From assembly GCA_022844225.1 (NCBI GenBank), contig JALHMC010000003.1, positions 1 through 64,000 of the forward strand: DNA of 64,000 nucleotides, given 5' to 3'. Both the position numbers and the translations under genes were made by a program. This stretch comes from Hyphomicrobiaceae bacterium. GTDB taxonomy: Bacteria > Pseudomonadota > Alphaproteobacteria > Rhizobiales > Hyphomicrobiaceae. A model generated the notes under the pieces. The model had not been told where the DNA came from, did not search any database, and was given only the letters and a program-made list of their open reading frames with translations. How positions within the stretch are numbered: the stretch's first letter is position 1; each line of letters begins with the position of its first letter. Shown piece by piece: positions 7,878 to 15,887 of this stretch.

Positions 7878-8581
7878 GAGCTGCAGTTGAGGCCCGAGAC
7901 CGGCTGTTCGTCGCGCTCGATGTGGCGGATGTGAACCGGGCACGACGGCTGGTCGAGGACCTCGGCGACAGCGTGACGGCCTACAAAATCGGGCTCGAGC
8001 TGCTGTTCGGCGGCGGTCTCGAGTTCGCGCAGGGGCTGAAGGCGGCCGGACGCAGCGTGTTTCTCGATATGAAGTTGCTCGACATTGCCAATACGGTCGA
8101 GAAGGCGGCAGCGAACATCGCGGCGCTGGGGCTCGACTACCTGACGGTGCACGCGACTGATCGGCAGACGCTGGATGCGGCGGTCAAGGGGAGGGGGGCC
8201 TCAAAGCTGAAGCTCCTGGGCGTTACCGTCCTGACGAGCCTGACGGATGCAGATCTTCGCGAGCAGGGCATTGCCGGGATGGCGCCGGCCGGTCTTGTCG
8301 TGCATCGGGCTCGGCTGGCGCGTGAGGCGGGTTTCGACGGCGTGATCGCGTCGGGGCAAGAGGCGGCGATCGTCAGGGCGGCGGTCGGAGAGGATTTCCT
8401 GATCGTCACGCCCGGCATACGATTGCCTGGCGGCGACGTCGGCGACCAGGCGCGTGTGATGACGCCCGAGGCGGCGATCGGGGCAGGCGCCTCCCATCTG
8501 GTGGTCGGGCGGCCCATCACGGCAGCGGCCGATCCGCGCGCCGCCGCAACAGAGATCCTCCGGCGAATCGCTGGAGCGTAG
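7874..8581 (+). CDS. pyrF: Orotidine 5'-phosphate decarboxylase
   Basis: Encodes about 235 residues. It catalyses the last step of UMP synthesis, decarboxylating orotidine 5'-phosphate. The catalytic Lys-Asp network is visible in FLDMKLLDIANTVEKA (near residue 60), preceded by the N-terminal FVALDVADVNRA. TPGIRLPGGDVGDQARVMTP and VVGRPITAAADP are the phosphate-binding loops. The ATG overlaps the TGA of the FMN reductase gene. It ends at the left arm of a long inverted repeat. Confidence 0.97.
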   Translation: MRAAVEARDRLFVALDVADVNRARRLVEDLGDSVTAYKIGLELLFGGGLEFAQGLKAAGRSVFLDMKLLDIANTVEKAAANIAALGLDYLTVHATDRQTLDAAVKGRGASKLKLLGVTVLTSLTDADLREQGIAGMAPAGLVVHRARLAREAGFDGVIASGQEAAIVRAAVGEDFLIVTPGIRLPGGDVGDQARVMTPEAAIGAGASHLVVGRPITAAADPRAAATEILRRIAGA

Positions 8582-8650
8582 TGTTCCGGCGCGACATTTG
8601 CTTCCCGTCGCGGCTGGGTCGAGAGCAAATGTCGGCGCCAGAGGAACACT
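8580..8650. repeat. Long imperfect inverted repeat after pyrF
   Basis: The outer arms AGTGTTCC (8580-8587) and GGAACACT (8643-8650) pair perfectly. The inner arms ACATTTGCT and AGCAAATGT also pair, with GGCGC-type segments between. The whole folds into one roughly 70-nt hairpin that starts on the pyrF stop codon. It could end pyrF transcription, but its architecture is that of a dispersed intergenic palindrome. Confidence 0.75.
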
Positions 8651-8665
8651 AACAACATCATGATT

Positions 8666-8744
8666 CTAGTGTAGCTTTTGCATCTGACGTTTGGTGACGA
8701 GCCCAGTCGAGCGCAGGTACCAAACGTCAGATGCGCTACACTAG
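8666..8744. repeat. Second long inverted repeat before DUF1330 gene
   Basis: The outer arms CTAGTGTAGC (8666-8675) and GCTACACTAG (8735-8744) are exact complements. The inner 16-bp arms GCATCTGACGTTTGGT (8680-8695) and ACCAAACGTCAGATGC (8719-8734) are also exact complements. The only asymmetry is a TTTT bulge in the left arm. The apical loop is about 23 nt. It ends 22 bp before the DUF1330 start, so it is in or at the promoter/leader of that gene. Confidence 0.85.
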
Positions 8745-8766
8745 ACGACAACCGAGGGAGAGACGC

Positions 8767-9060
8767 ATGGCCAAGGGCTACTGGATCGCGCACGTCGATG
8801 TCACGAACCCGGAGGGGTACAAGGAGTACGTGGCGCTGAACGCCAAGGCGTTCGAGAAGTACGGCGCCAAGTTCCTGGTGCGCGGCGGGCAGTTCACGGC
8901 GAAGGCGGGCACGCCGCGCGCACGGCACGTGGTACTCGAGTTCAAGGACTATGCAACCGCCCTCGCCTGCTACGACAGCCCCGAATACAAGGCTGCCTGC
9001 GCCGTCCGCGACAAGAACTCGATCGGGGACGTCATCGTGATCGAGGGCTACGACGGCTGA
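8767..9060 (+). CDS. DUF1330 family protein (dimeric alpha-beta barrel)
   Basis: Encodes 97 residues: MAKGYWIAHVDVTNPEGYKEY at the start, KFLVRGGQFTAKAG in the middle and VVLEFKDYATALACYDSPEYKAA later, all typical of DUF1330. The fold is ferredoxin-like and dimeric; its biochemical role is not established. GAGGGAGAG precedes the ATG. An upstream in-frame ATG at 8731 lies inside the inverted repeat and is not used here. Linkage to pyrF is common in Rhizobiales. Confidence 0.92.
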   Translation: MAKGYWIAHVDVTNPEGYKEYVALNAKAFEKYGAKFLVRGGQFTAKAGTPRARHVVLEFKDYATALACYDSPEYKAACAVRDKNSIGDVIVIEGYDG

Positions 9061-9221
9061 CGGGCTCGGCTTGCACTCGCCGGCTTCGACAAAACGCACG
9101 AAAGTTATCCCCGAGTGCGTGTACCTTTCCAGGCATGGTGGGGAAGGTGGGTTGGGGGGCGTGGCGCGGCACGCCTGGGAAGCACGCGAGCGGCGACGCG
9201 AGTGACTCCCACCGGACTGAG

Positions 9222-9266
9222 TGCCGGTGTTCAACACCCGTGTTGAAAGACTGCCCGACACCGGCA
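9222..9266. promoter_or_regulatory. Nested palindrome, candidate operator upstream of the P450
   Basis: TTCAACACCCGTGTTGAA (9230-9247) is a perfect 8-bp inverted repeat with a 2-bp centre. It is framed by TGCCGGTGT (9222-9230) and ACACCGGCA (9258-9266), exact complements. It lies in the 399-bp gap between DUF1330 and the P450, about 200 bp before the P450 start. The size and spacing fit a TetR- or LacI-type operator, but no regulator gene is adjacent. No gene was seen in the rest of the gap. Confidence 0.55.
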
Positions 9267-9459
9267 GAACCGTATGTGCGGCGCCGCAAGCTGTCTCCGC
9301 AGTACCTTTAAGCGGGCACGACAGCTTGGCCACCGGACATCGCTCCCGATCATTCTCCACAGGCAATCAGGGCGAGTTGCTCGCCGCAGACCCGGATTGA
9401 TACGCTCTGTGAAATGACCTGTCGCCGCCGTTGGTCGACAGCTTTGGGGAGTTGTCGGA

Positions 9460-10818
9460 ATGCCGTTCACGCCGCCCTATCCTCCGCGCAAGAGTGTAGG
9501 CGGACCGTTGGCGACTTTGTGCGCGGCCAGGGACAATTTCATCGCTGTCCTGACGCCGAGCATGTTCGAAGCAGAGACCGTCCATCGAAAATACCTGAAT
9601 CAGGTGCTCTTCTTCTGCAACTCGCCGAAAACCGTGCGTCAAGTTTTCATCGACGACGCCGCCAATGTCGAGCCGAAGTCGCAACAGATGATCCACGTCT
9701 TGCGTCCATTGCTCGGCAACGGCTTGTTCGTGTCCGAGGGCGCGCATTGGGCCAAGCACCGCCGCATCATCGCGCCGCTGACACATATCTCGCGCCTGGC
9801 CCAATTCGTGCCGGCGATGAGCGGCGCCGTAGCGCACCGTGCGGAGCAGTGGCGGGCTGCGCGCGGGACCGAAATCGACATACTCGCGGAGATGGCGGAA
9901 TTGACCGCCGACGTGATCGGCCGTGCGGTCTTCGGCGGCAAGCTCGGCGTCGGCGCCGCCAAGAAGATCGTGCAGAATTTCAGCGCCTATCAGCGGACGG
10001 TCGGGACGCTCGACCTTGCATCCATGCTCGGTCTTCCCGACTATTTCCCGCGCTGGCAGAGCCGCGCCACAATTCGGGCCGCGGAGAGCATCAAGGCCCT
10101 TGTCTCCGAGATGATCGCCGCGCTCGACGCGATCGATCCCGGCGAACGCGAGGGGCTGGTGAGCATGATGCTCGACGCCTTCCGCGCCGAAGGCGTCGCT
10201 CCGGGCGATGTGCGCGACGAGGCGACGGTGCTCCTCATGGCAGGCCACGAAACGACCGCCAATACGCTGGCGTGGGCGTGGTATTGTTTGTCGCAGGACG
10301 AGGTGAGCTGGAACGAGCTCCGCGACGAATTGCGGTCGCTCGGTCGGCCGCCCGTCGATCTCGACGACGTGGAGCGCCTGCGGTTCACGCGCGCGGTGAT
10401 CGACGAGACCCTGCGGCTGTTTCCGCCGGTGCCGATCCTTGCGCGCCGCTCGCGCGAGGATCGGGAGATCGAAGGCCACCACGTGCCCGCGGGCAGCTTC
10501 GTTGCAGCTGTGCCTTGGCTCCTGCACCGGCACAAGAAGCTCTGGCGTGAGCCGGATCTCTTCGATCCCTGGCGCTTCATGCCGAACGGTGGCGGCGCGC
10601 CCGACCGCTATTGCTACTTGCCCTTCAGCATCGGCCCGCGGATATGTACGGGCATGGCGTTCGCTTTGACGGAGGCAGTGATCTGTCTGGCGACGCTCGC
10701 GCAAGTCGCGCGCCCCAAGCTGCGTGAGGGCCATCCCGTCATGCCGTGCGCTCGCCTTTCGTTGCGTCCAGGCGAATACCTGCCGATGGTTCTCGACGCT
10801 GGAGCTCTCGAGTCGTGA
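9460..10818 (+). CDS. Cytochrome P450
   Basis: Encodes about 452 residues. All P450 hallmarks are present: the I-helix oxygen-activation motif AGHETT (about residue 261), the ExxR motif in DETLRLFPPVP (about 316) and the heme-binding loop LPFSIGPRICTGMA with Cys near 396. The length and the FPPVPILARRSREDREIEGH stretch resemble fatty-acid or terpenoid-type bacterial P450s. No ferredoxin or reductase gene is adjacent. The stop overlaps the GTG start of the next gene, so expression is coupled to a membrane-lipid-type acyltransferase. Confidence 0.95.
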   Translation: MPFTPPYPPRKSVGGPLATLCAARDNFIAVLTPSMFEAETVHRKYLNQVLFFCNSPKTVRQVFIDDAANVEPKSQQMIHVLRPLLGNGLFVSEGAHWAKHRRIIAPLTHISRLAQFVPAMSGAVAHRAEQWRAARGTEIDILAEMAELTADVIGRAVFGGKLGVGAAKKIVQNFSAYQRTVGTLDLASMLGLPDYFPRWQSRATIRAAESIKALVSEMIAALDAIDPGEREGLVSMMLDAFRAEGVAPGDVRDEATVLLMAGHETTANTLAWAWYCLSQDEVSWNELRDELRSLGRPPVDLDDVERLRFTRAVIDETLRLFPPVPILARRSREDREIEGHHVPAGSFVAAVPWLLHRHKKLWREPDLFDPWRFMPNGGGAPDRYCYLPFSIGPRICTGMAFALTEAVICLATLAQVARPKLREGHPVMPCARLSLRPGEYLPMVLDAGALES

Positions 10819-11711
10819 GCAGGGTGAAACTCAACGGGCTCGATCGCGCGCAGATGGCGGTCTTCAACGCTTTGCGTTTCACCTCGCCAGCCGTTTGCTC
10901 GGCGATTGGCCAGCGGATCGGCGCCTATGTGGGCTATCCGCTATCTCCCTCGATGAGCGCCAATATTCGCAGCGTACTTCGGGCGGTCCGGCCGGATCTC
11001 GGTCCAGCCGAGCAGGAGGCGATGGTGCGGCGCGCGTTCGGGAACATCGGCCGGACATTCACGGAATTCGCGGTCTATCAAAAGCTTCGCGCACGCGTGC
11101 GGTGGGTGGGTGATTCCATCTGCACTGAGGTCGCCGCCGATCCGAGGCCCTTCATCCTCGTGTATCCGCATTTGGCGAACTGGGAAGTGCTGGCGGCCAC
11201 GGCGTCCACGCATCCGGCGATCGCTGGGGTCCGACGCGTTTTCGCCGTCTATGCGCAAATCGACAATCCCGTGCGAATGGCGATCGCCGACAAGTGCCGA
11301 CGGAGCCTGCCGATCGAGTTGCTTCCGCAAGGCCCACGGGTTTGGAAACAGATCCTCGAATGCCTCGCGCAGCCAAACAGCGTCTTCGTCGCGCCGGTCG
11401 ATGGGGCTGATCCGGTCAGACGCCGGTTTCCGCTTTTCGGACGCAAGCCCGATCATCGCAGCGCCATCGGCAAGCTGGTGCGCGTGGCGGCGGCGACCGG
11501 CGCGCGGTTGCTGCCTGTGTCTTGCACGCGCAAGCCCGGCGCGCGGTTCGTCATCACGGTCTTGCCGCCAATTGAGATCGCGCGCGGGCAGATCAGCGTG
11601 GCGCAGACAGAGTCGTACATCTTGCATCTCAACGAGATTTTCGAGCCATTGGTTCGCGACCATATCGATGACTGGTACATGGCGGCGGAGACCGAGTTCG
11701 AAGCACCGTGA
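10815..11711 (+). CDS. LpxL/HtrB-like lysophospholipid acyltransferase
   Basis: Encodes about 298 residues of the Lip_A_acyltrans family. The catalytic His-x4-Glu motif is HLANWE (H119, E124); LGPAEQEAMVRRAFGNIGRT and DGADPVRRRFPLFGRK are also typical of the family. Family members transfer acyl chains to Kdo-lipid A or to other glycolipids. The first helix is weakly hydrophobic, so membrane binding may be peripheral. The GTG start at 10815 overlaps the P450 stop (GTGA); no better start lies downstream. The coupling suggests a joint role in making or hydroxylating a lipid, which is an inference. Confidence 0.82.
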   Translation: MSRVKLNGLDRAQMAVFNALRFTSPAVCSAIGQRIGAYVGYPLSPSMSANIRSVLRAVRPDLGPAEQEAMVRRAFGNIGRTFTEFAVYQKLRARVRWVGDSICTEVAADPRPFILVYPHLANWEVLAATASTHPAIAGVRRVFAVYAQIDNPVRMAIADKCRRSLPIELLPQGPRVWKQILECLAQPNSVFVAPVDGADPVRRRFPLFGRKPDHRSAIGKLVRVAAATGARLLPVSCTRKPGARFVITVLPPIEIARGQISVAQTESYILHLNEIFEPLVRDHIDDWYMAAETEFEAP

Positions 11712-11852
11712 GTACCTCTGCCACACCCTTATCCAGTCATCGCGCGCAGCGGTCGCAGGTGGCCGTGCAGTGACGGCGTTGCGCCGGACTTGGTTTGCTC
11801 CCTACACTTCGGCTGATGCATCGGATCGGATCGGTCCCGGACGGAGGTGCGC

Positions 11853-13193
11853 ATGCGCCAGATCGTGCTCGTCGGCTTCCTGCAAGCACAGAACTGCTCG
11901 AATTTCGCCGGCTCGTGGCGGCACCCCGAGTCGCGGCTCGATTTTCTCGATCCCGAGTTCTACGCCAACATCGCGCGCACTCTGGAGGCGGGGAAATTCC
12001 AGCTCTGTTTCTTCGATGATCGGCTGGGCATGCCCGAGTTCCACGGCGGGCGCTTCGCGGAAGCGGTCGAGAACGGCATCCGCTGCGTGAAGATGGACCC
12101 GATCGCCTGCCTAATGCCGATGGCGATGGCGACCAGCCGGATCGGAATCGGGTCGACGTACTCGGTCACCTACTACCAGCCCTATCACGTGGCGCGCCTC
12201 TTCGCGACGCTCGACCATATGACGCGTGGGCGGGCCGCGTGGAACGTCGTGACGTCGATGAACGACATCGAGGCGATGAACATGGGCGCCGGGGCCGCGC
12301 CCCCGCATGACAGCCGCTACGATCGCGCCGACGAGTTCATGGAGATCGTGCACGGGCACTGGGACACCTGGGCCGACGACGCGCTGATCGTGGACCGGCA
12401 ATCGCGGCGGTTTGCGGATGCCTCCAAGGTCGAGCGGATCGACTACAAGGGCGAGCATTATGCCTCGCGCGGGCCGTTCACGGTGCCGAGGACGCCGCAG
12501 GGACAGCCGGTGGTGATCCAGGCCGGACAGTCGGGCCGGGGCCGCAAATTCGCGGCGCGGTGGGGCGAGGTTGTGTTCACGTCGAACCCGAACCGCGAGG
12601 ATGCGGCCAAGGCCTACGCCGAGATGAAGGCCGATGCCGCCGCTCGGGGGCGCGATCCGGACCAGATGAAGATTGCGACGCTGTGCCATCCGATCGTCGG
12701 CAAGACCAAGGCCGAGGCCGAGGACAAGCGGGCCTTCATCGAGACGCTGCCGCTCGAGGTCGACAGCCTGATGCTGCTTTCGGAGAACAACAACTTCGAT
12801 TTCGGCTCGAAGCCGATCGACGAGCCGTTCACGCAAGCGGAGCTCGATTCCATGACCGGCACGCAGGGCAACAAGGACCGCGTGCTGAAGACGCTGGCCG
12901 GCAAGCGGATGCCGACACCGCGGGATTTCATCGAGATCACGCGGCGCGGAAAGCTGCCGCATCCGTGGGTCGGCACGCCCAAGGACATCGCCGACATCAT
13001 GGAGGAATGGTTCACGACACCGGCCTGCGACGGGTTCGTGGTCGGCGCGCCGTGCGTGCCGGGCAGCTACGAGGATTTCGTGCGCCTCGTGGTGCCCGAG
13101 CTGCAGCGCCGCGGACTGTTCCACAAGGACTACGCGGGCACGACTCTGAGGGAGAATTTGGGGCTGCCGAGGCCGGTGGTAAGGCGGGGGTAG
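11853..13193 (+). CDS. NtaA/SnaA/DszA family FMNH2-dependent monooxygenase (LLM class)
   Basis: Encodes about 446 residues, normal for the nitrilotriacetate monooxygenase branch. The signatures are YSVTYYQPYHVARLFATLDHM and GRAAWNVVTS (about residues 105-135), DEFMEIVHGHWDTW, FTVPRTPQGQPVVIQAGQSG and VVPELQRRGLFHKDYAGTTL at the end. These enzymes use reduced FMN from a separate reductase to oxidise chelators, sulfur heterocycles or similar compounds. The ATG at 11853 follows GGAGG by 5 nt; an overlapping GTG at 11847 is less likely. The FMN reductase at 7278 could supply FMNH2, but no reductase is adjacent. Confidence 0.93.
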   Translation: MRQIVLVGFLQAQNCSNFAGSWRHPESRLDFLDPEFYANIARTLEAGKFQLCFFDDRLGMPEFHGGRFAEAVENGIRCVKMDPIACLMPMAMATSRIGIGSTYSVTYYQPYHVARLFATLDHMTRGRAAWNVVTSMNDIEAMNMGAGAAPPHDSRYDRADEFMEIVHGHWDTWADDALIVDRQSRRFADASKVERIDYKGEHYASRGPFTVPRTPQGQPVVIQAGQSGRGRKFAARWGEVVFTSNPNREDAAKAYAEMKADAAARGRDPDQMKIATLCHPIVGKTKAEAEDKRAFIETLPLEVDSLMLLSENNNFDFGSKPIDEPFTQAELDSMTGTQGNKDRVLKTLAGKRMPTPRDFIEITRRGKLPHPWVGTPKDIADIMEEWFTTPACDGFVVGAPCVPGSYEDFVRLVVPELQRRGLFHKDYAGTTLRENLGLPRPVVRRG

Positions 13194-13489
13194 GGAGAGG
13201 CCAGGAGGGGATTGGACCAAGAAGAGACATCTCCACTTGCTCAGAGGCATCCCCGTGCGTGTCCCCGCGATGACAGTTGAGGCTTGCCTGCAGCTCCTTT
13301 GCCGCCGCCTTTAAGGCGGCACCGCTCGATCCGCAGCCATGTGCTCCGCGCGTAGCACCTGCCCATCCCCGCGCACCATGGCGCGTTCCGGTGGCTCGGG
13401 GGGTGTGGTAGGGCTCGTTTTGTCTGCCGAGGTGCGTCCTGTTTGCCGAAGCGGCACGAGCACCAGCAACACGGACAGCGCACGACCCA
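13194..13489. other. Intergenic stretch with one small hairpin
   Basis: A 296-bp gap before the exporter gene. TGCCGCC (13300-13306) and GGCGGCA (13315-13321) pair around GCCTTTAA and could act as a weak terminator for the upstream monooxygenase gene. No gene or clear promoter was recognised. Confidence 0.4.
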
Positions 13490-15010
13490 ATGACACTCGA
13501 TGCCGATAGGGCCGTTTATGATCTGTCGCCGGCCGGGCGCATTGTCGTTCTGATCGGCGTGGTGCTGGCATCGACCTGCTACACGGCGACCATTCTCGTT
13601 GCGACGACGCTGCTCCCGCAGATGCAAGGTGGGCTCTCGGCGACGCAGGACGAGATCTCGTGGGTGATGACGTTCAACATCATCGCGACGGCCGTGTGCA
13701 CCCCGATGACGGGCTGGCTGGTTGCGCGATTTGGCCGGCGCATGACGATGATGGGTTGCCTGACGGGCTTCTCGTTCGCGACGTTCATGTGCGGGGCGTC
13801 GACGTCGCTCGAGATGCTGGTGTTCTGGCGGGTCATGCAGGGCGGGCTCGGGGCGCCGCTGGTGCCGCTCAGCCAGACGCTGCTGCTCGACATCTATCCG
13901 CGGCGCCAGCACGGCATGGTTATGTCGCTCTATGGGATGTCGAACATCCTGGGGCCCGTGATCGGGCCGACATTCGGCGGGTATATCGGCGAGCAGATGG
14001 GATGGCCGTGGGGCTTCTACATGGTGCTGCCGGTCAGCTTGCTGGCCTTCATCCTGTTCCGATTTTTCCTTCCCGCCGATGATCTCAGCAAGCGCGGCGC
14101 GCCACTCGACTGGATCGGATTTCTCTCGCTTTCCGCGGCTATCGCTTCGGCGCAGCTCGTGCTGTCCCGTGGGCAGCGGCTCGACTGGTACGACTCGACG
14201 GAGATCTGGATCTCGACCGTCGTCGCGGTGGTGGCGTTCTACATCTTCATGTCGCACAGCCTGACGGCAAAGAACACGTTCCTCAACCTCGGGCATTTCC
14301 GCGACCGCAACTATGCCATCGGCTGCGTACTGGTGACGCTCTACGGCATGCTGAACTTCGCGCCGATCGTGCTGATGCCGCCGCTATTGCAGCAGCACGC
14401 GGGCTTTCCGGATTCCGCGATCGGCATGTACGTGGCCTGGCGCGGTGTCGGCAATGGTCTCGGGTTCTTCACGGCGATGTGGCTGCAGCGGCTCGATCCG
14501 CGCGTGACGATGATTTTCGCGACGCTGGTGCAGACATCGTCCGGCTACTGGATCGCCCATCTCAACCTCGACGTCGACGAGACGACGCTCGCCATCAACA
14601 GCCTGATGCAAGGCTTCGCGGTTGGCGTGTTCTGGGTGCCGCTGACGGTCGCCACCTTCTCCACTCTGGCGCCGGAATACAGGGCCGAGGGCTCGAGCGT
14701 GTTCCATCTCCTGCGGAACCTGGGCTCCAGTCTGTTCATCTCGGTGGCGGTGACGGAAATCGTGCGGACGGCCGGGGCGAATTACAGCCGGATGACAGAG
14801 CTGGCGACGACCTACAACAAGGTCTGGCAATTGCCTTGGGTCACCGGAGCGTGGACGACGGAGACGCTGACGGGAATAGCCCGGCTCTCGAAGGAGATGG
14901 CGCGGCAGTCGACCATGATCGGCTTCACGAACGCCTTCATTCTCTACACGGTGTTGTCGGCGCTCGCCGTACCGCTGTGCCTGCTGATAAGGCCGCCGCG
15001 GCAGAGGTAA
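13490..15010 (+). CDS. DHA2-type MFS drug/proton antiporter (EmrB/QacA-like, 14 TM)
   Basis: Encodes about 506 residues with 13-14 hydrophobic helices, the size of the DHA2 family. The motif between TM2 and TM3 is GWLVARFGRRMTMMG. The TM5 antiporter motif C region is YGMSNILGPVIGPTFGGYIG, and the TM4 region is RVMQGGLGAPLVPLSQ. EmrB-like pumps usually pair with an EmrA adaptor, which is not adjacent. It could export a toxic compound related to the neighbouring flavin monooxygenase, but that link is only positional. It converges with the glycosyltransferase gene, separated by 6 bp. Confidence 0.93.
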   Translation: MTLDADRAVYDLSPAGRIVVLIGVVLASTCYTATILVATTLLPQMQGGLSATQDEISWVMTFNIIATAVCTPMTGWLVARFGRRMTMMGCLTGFSFATFMCGASTSLEMLVFWRVMQGGLGAPLVPLSQTLLLDIYPRRQHGMVMSLYGMSNILGPVIGPTFGGYIGEQMGWPWGFYMVLPVSLLAFILFRFFLPADDLSKRGAPLDWIGFLSLSAAIASAQLVLSRGQRLDWYDSTEIWISTVVAVVAFYIFMSHSLTAKNTFLNLGHFRDRNYAIGCVLVTLYGMLNFAPIVLMPPLLQQHAGFPDSAIGMYVAWRGVGNGLGFFTAMWLQRLDPRVTMIFATLVQTSSGYWIAHLNLDVDETTLAINSLMQGFAVGVFWVPLTVATFSTLAPEYRAEGSSVFHLLRNLGSSLFISVAVTEIVRTAGANYSRMTELATTYNKVWQLPWVTGAWTTETLTGIARLSKEMARQSTMIGFTNAFILYTVLSALAVPLCLLIRPPRQR

Positions 15011-15016
15011 GTCCGC

Positions 15017-15883
15017 TCAGGTCCCGAAGCGAAGCGATCGGGGGATCGATCGACCGGGTTCGCCCGCGATCGGGATCTGAAGCGATGGTGCCCACTTCGT
15101 CCCAAGCGTCAGGTGGAGAATGCCGATGGCGGTAAAGGGCGGGTCGGGCTCGACGAATACCCGTCGCGCCTCGTCCCATGCCGGCGTCGCCAGATGGGTG
15201 ATCCAGTTGCACGTCGCGGGCAGGCGGATCTCGCGGACTGCGCCGTGATAGATGGCCGCATTCAGTGCGATCTGGTCGATCATGTTGGTCGAGCGCGCTG
15301 CGGCATCAGCCATCCACCGGGCCCACGTCTCCCAGGCAGGCGAAGACGCGGACATGGCGAAAACACCGGCGTTGTTGAGCGGGCGCCTGATGAGCCTCGC
15401 CGCCGCTTCGGCGCCAAAAGCGTCGGCGTAGGCGCGGCCGTTGGCCGTTTCGAAGTCGTCGCGGCCGTCACGGAAATTCGCGTAGGACCGATGCACCTCG
15501 GGCACGAGGGCGATATCTCCGAGACGTGCCGTATCGAGGAACAGCGCGACGGCGCTCCAGTCCTGAACCCAGACGTCGGCGTCGAGCCAGAGATAGGTGG
15601 TGTATCCTGGAAAGTATCGACGCAGATGCGGTCGGGCCGTCATGGCGCGAAAGCTCGGGGGCACCGACAACCCCGGGCCGAACGTGACATCCCACCCGGG
15701 CTCGACGACGTTCGCGGCCTGATCGTTACACCAAGCGACCTCTTCCGGTGCGAGGCCGCAATCCAGAACGCCAAGATCGACGCTCGCGCTCTCGGGCTTC
15801 GCGCGAACGGAGGCGATCATCTCGCGCATGAGCGGGAAGTAGCGGCTGTCGCTTCCAGTGACGATGATGGCGGCGGATGGCAC
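15017..15883 (-). CDS. GT-A fold glycosyltransferase (GT8-like, DxD motif)
   Basis: Encodes about 288 residues. The N terminus (SAAIIVTGSDSRYFPLMREM) matches a nucleotide-sugar-binding Rossmann strand. TTYLWLDADVWVQD (about residue 96) contains the DxD metal/nucleotide motif, and RPLNNAGVFAMSASSPAW is a GT8-type acceptor region. MIDQIALNAAIYHG resembles the DQ motif of the same group. Acceptor and sugar are unknown. It starts at GTG, 4 nt after the mutS stop, and is probably read through from mutS. No signal peptide, so cytoplasmic. Confidence 0.8.
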   Translation of the reverse strand: MPSAAIIVTGSDSRYFPLMREMIASVRAKPESASVDLGVLDCGLAPEEVAWCNDQAANVVEPGWDVTFGPGLSVPPSFRAMTARPHLRRYFPGYTTYLWLDADVWVQDWSAVALFLDTARLGDIALVPEVHRSYANFRDGRDDFETANGRAYADAFGAEAAARLIRRPLNNAGVFAMSASSPAWETWARWMADAAARSTNMIDQIALNAAIYHGAVREIRLPATCNWITHLATPAWDEARRVFVEPDPPFTAIGILHLTLGTKWAPSLQIPIAGEPGRSIPRSLRFGT

Positions 15884-15887
15884 TCGG

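Noticed and set aside
9367..10734. 455-residue minus-strand reading frame
   Set aside because: Antisense shadow of the P450, which has all its catalytic motifs.
11110..12090. 326-residue plus-strand frame bridging the acyltransferase and monooxygenase genes
   Set aside because: Overlaps two clear genes in another frame and is Arg/Ser-rich with no family match.
12111..13250. 379-residue minus-strand reading frame
   Set aside because: Antisense shadow of the NtaA-type monooxygenase; composition is typical of a shadow frame.
13300..13321. Rho-independent terminator after the NtaA-type gene
   Set aside because: The hairpin is weak, lies over 100 bp past the stop and has no T run; it is kept only as a minor intergenic note.
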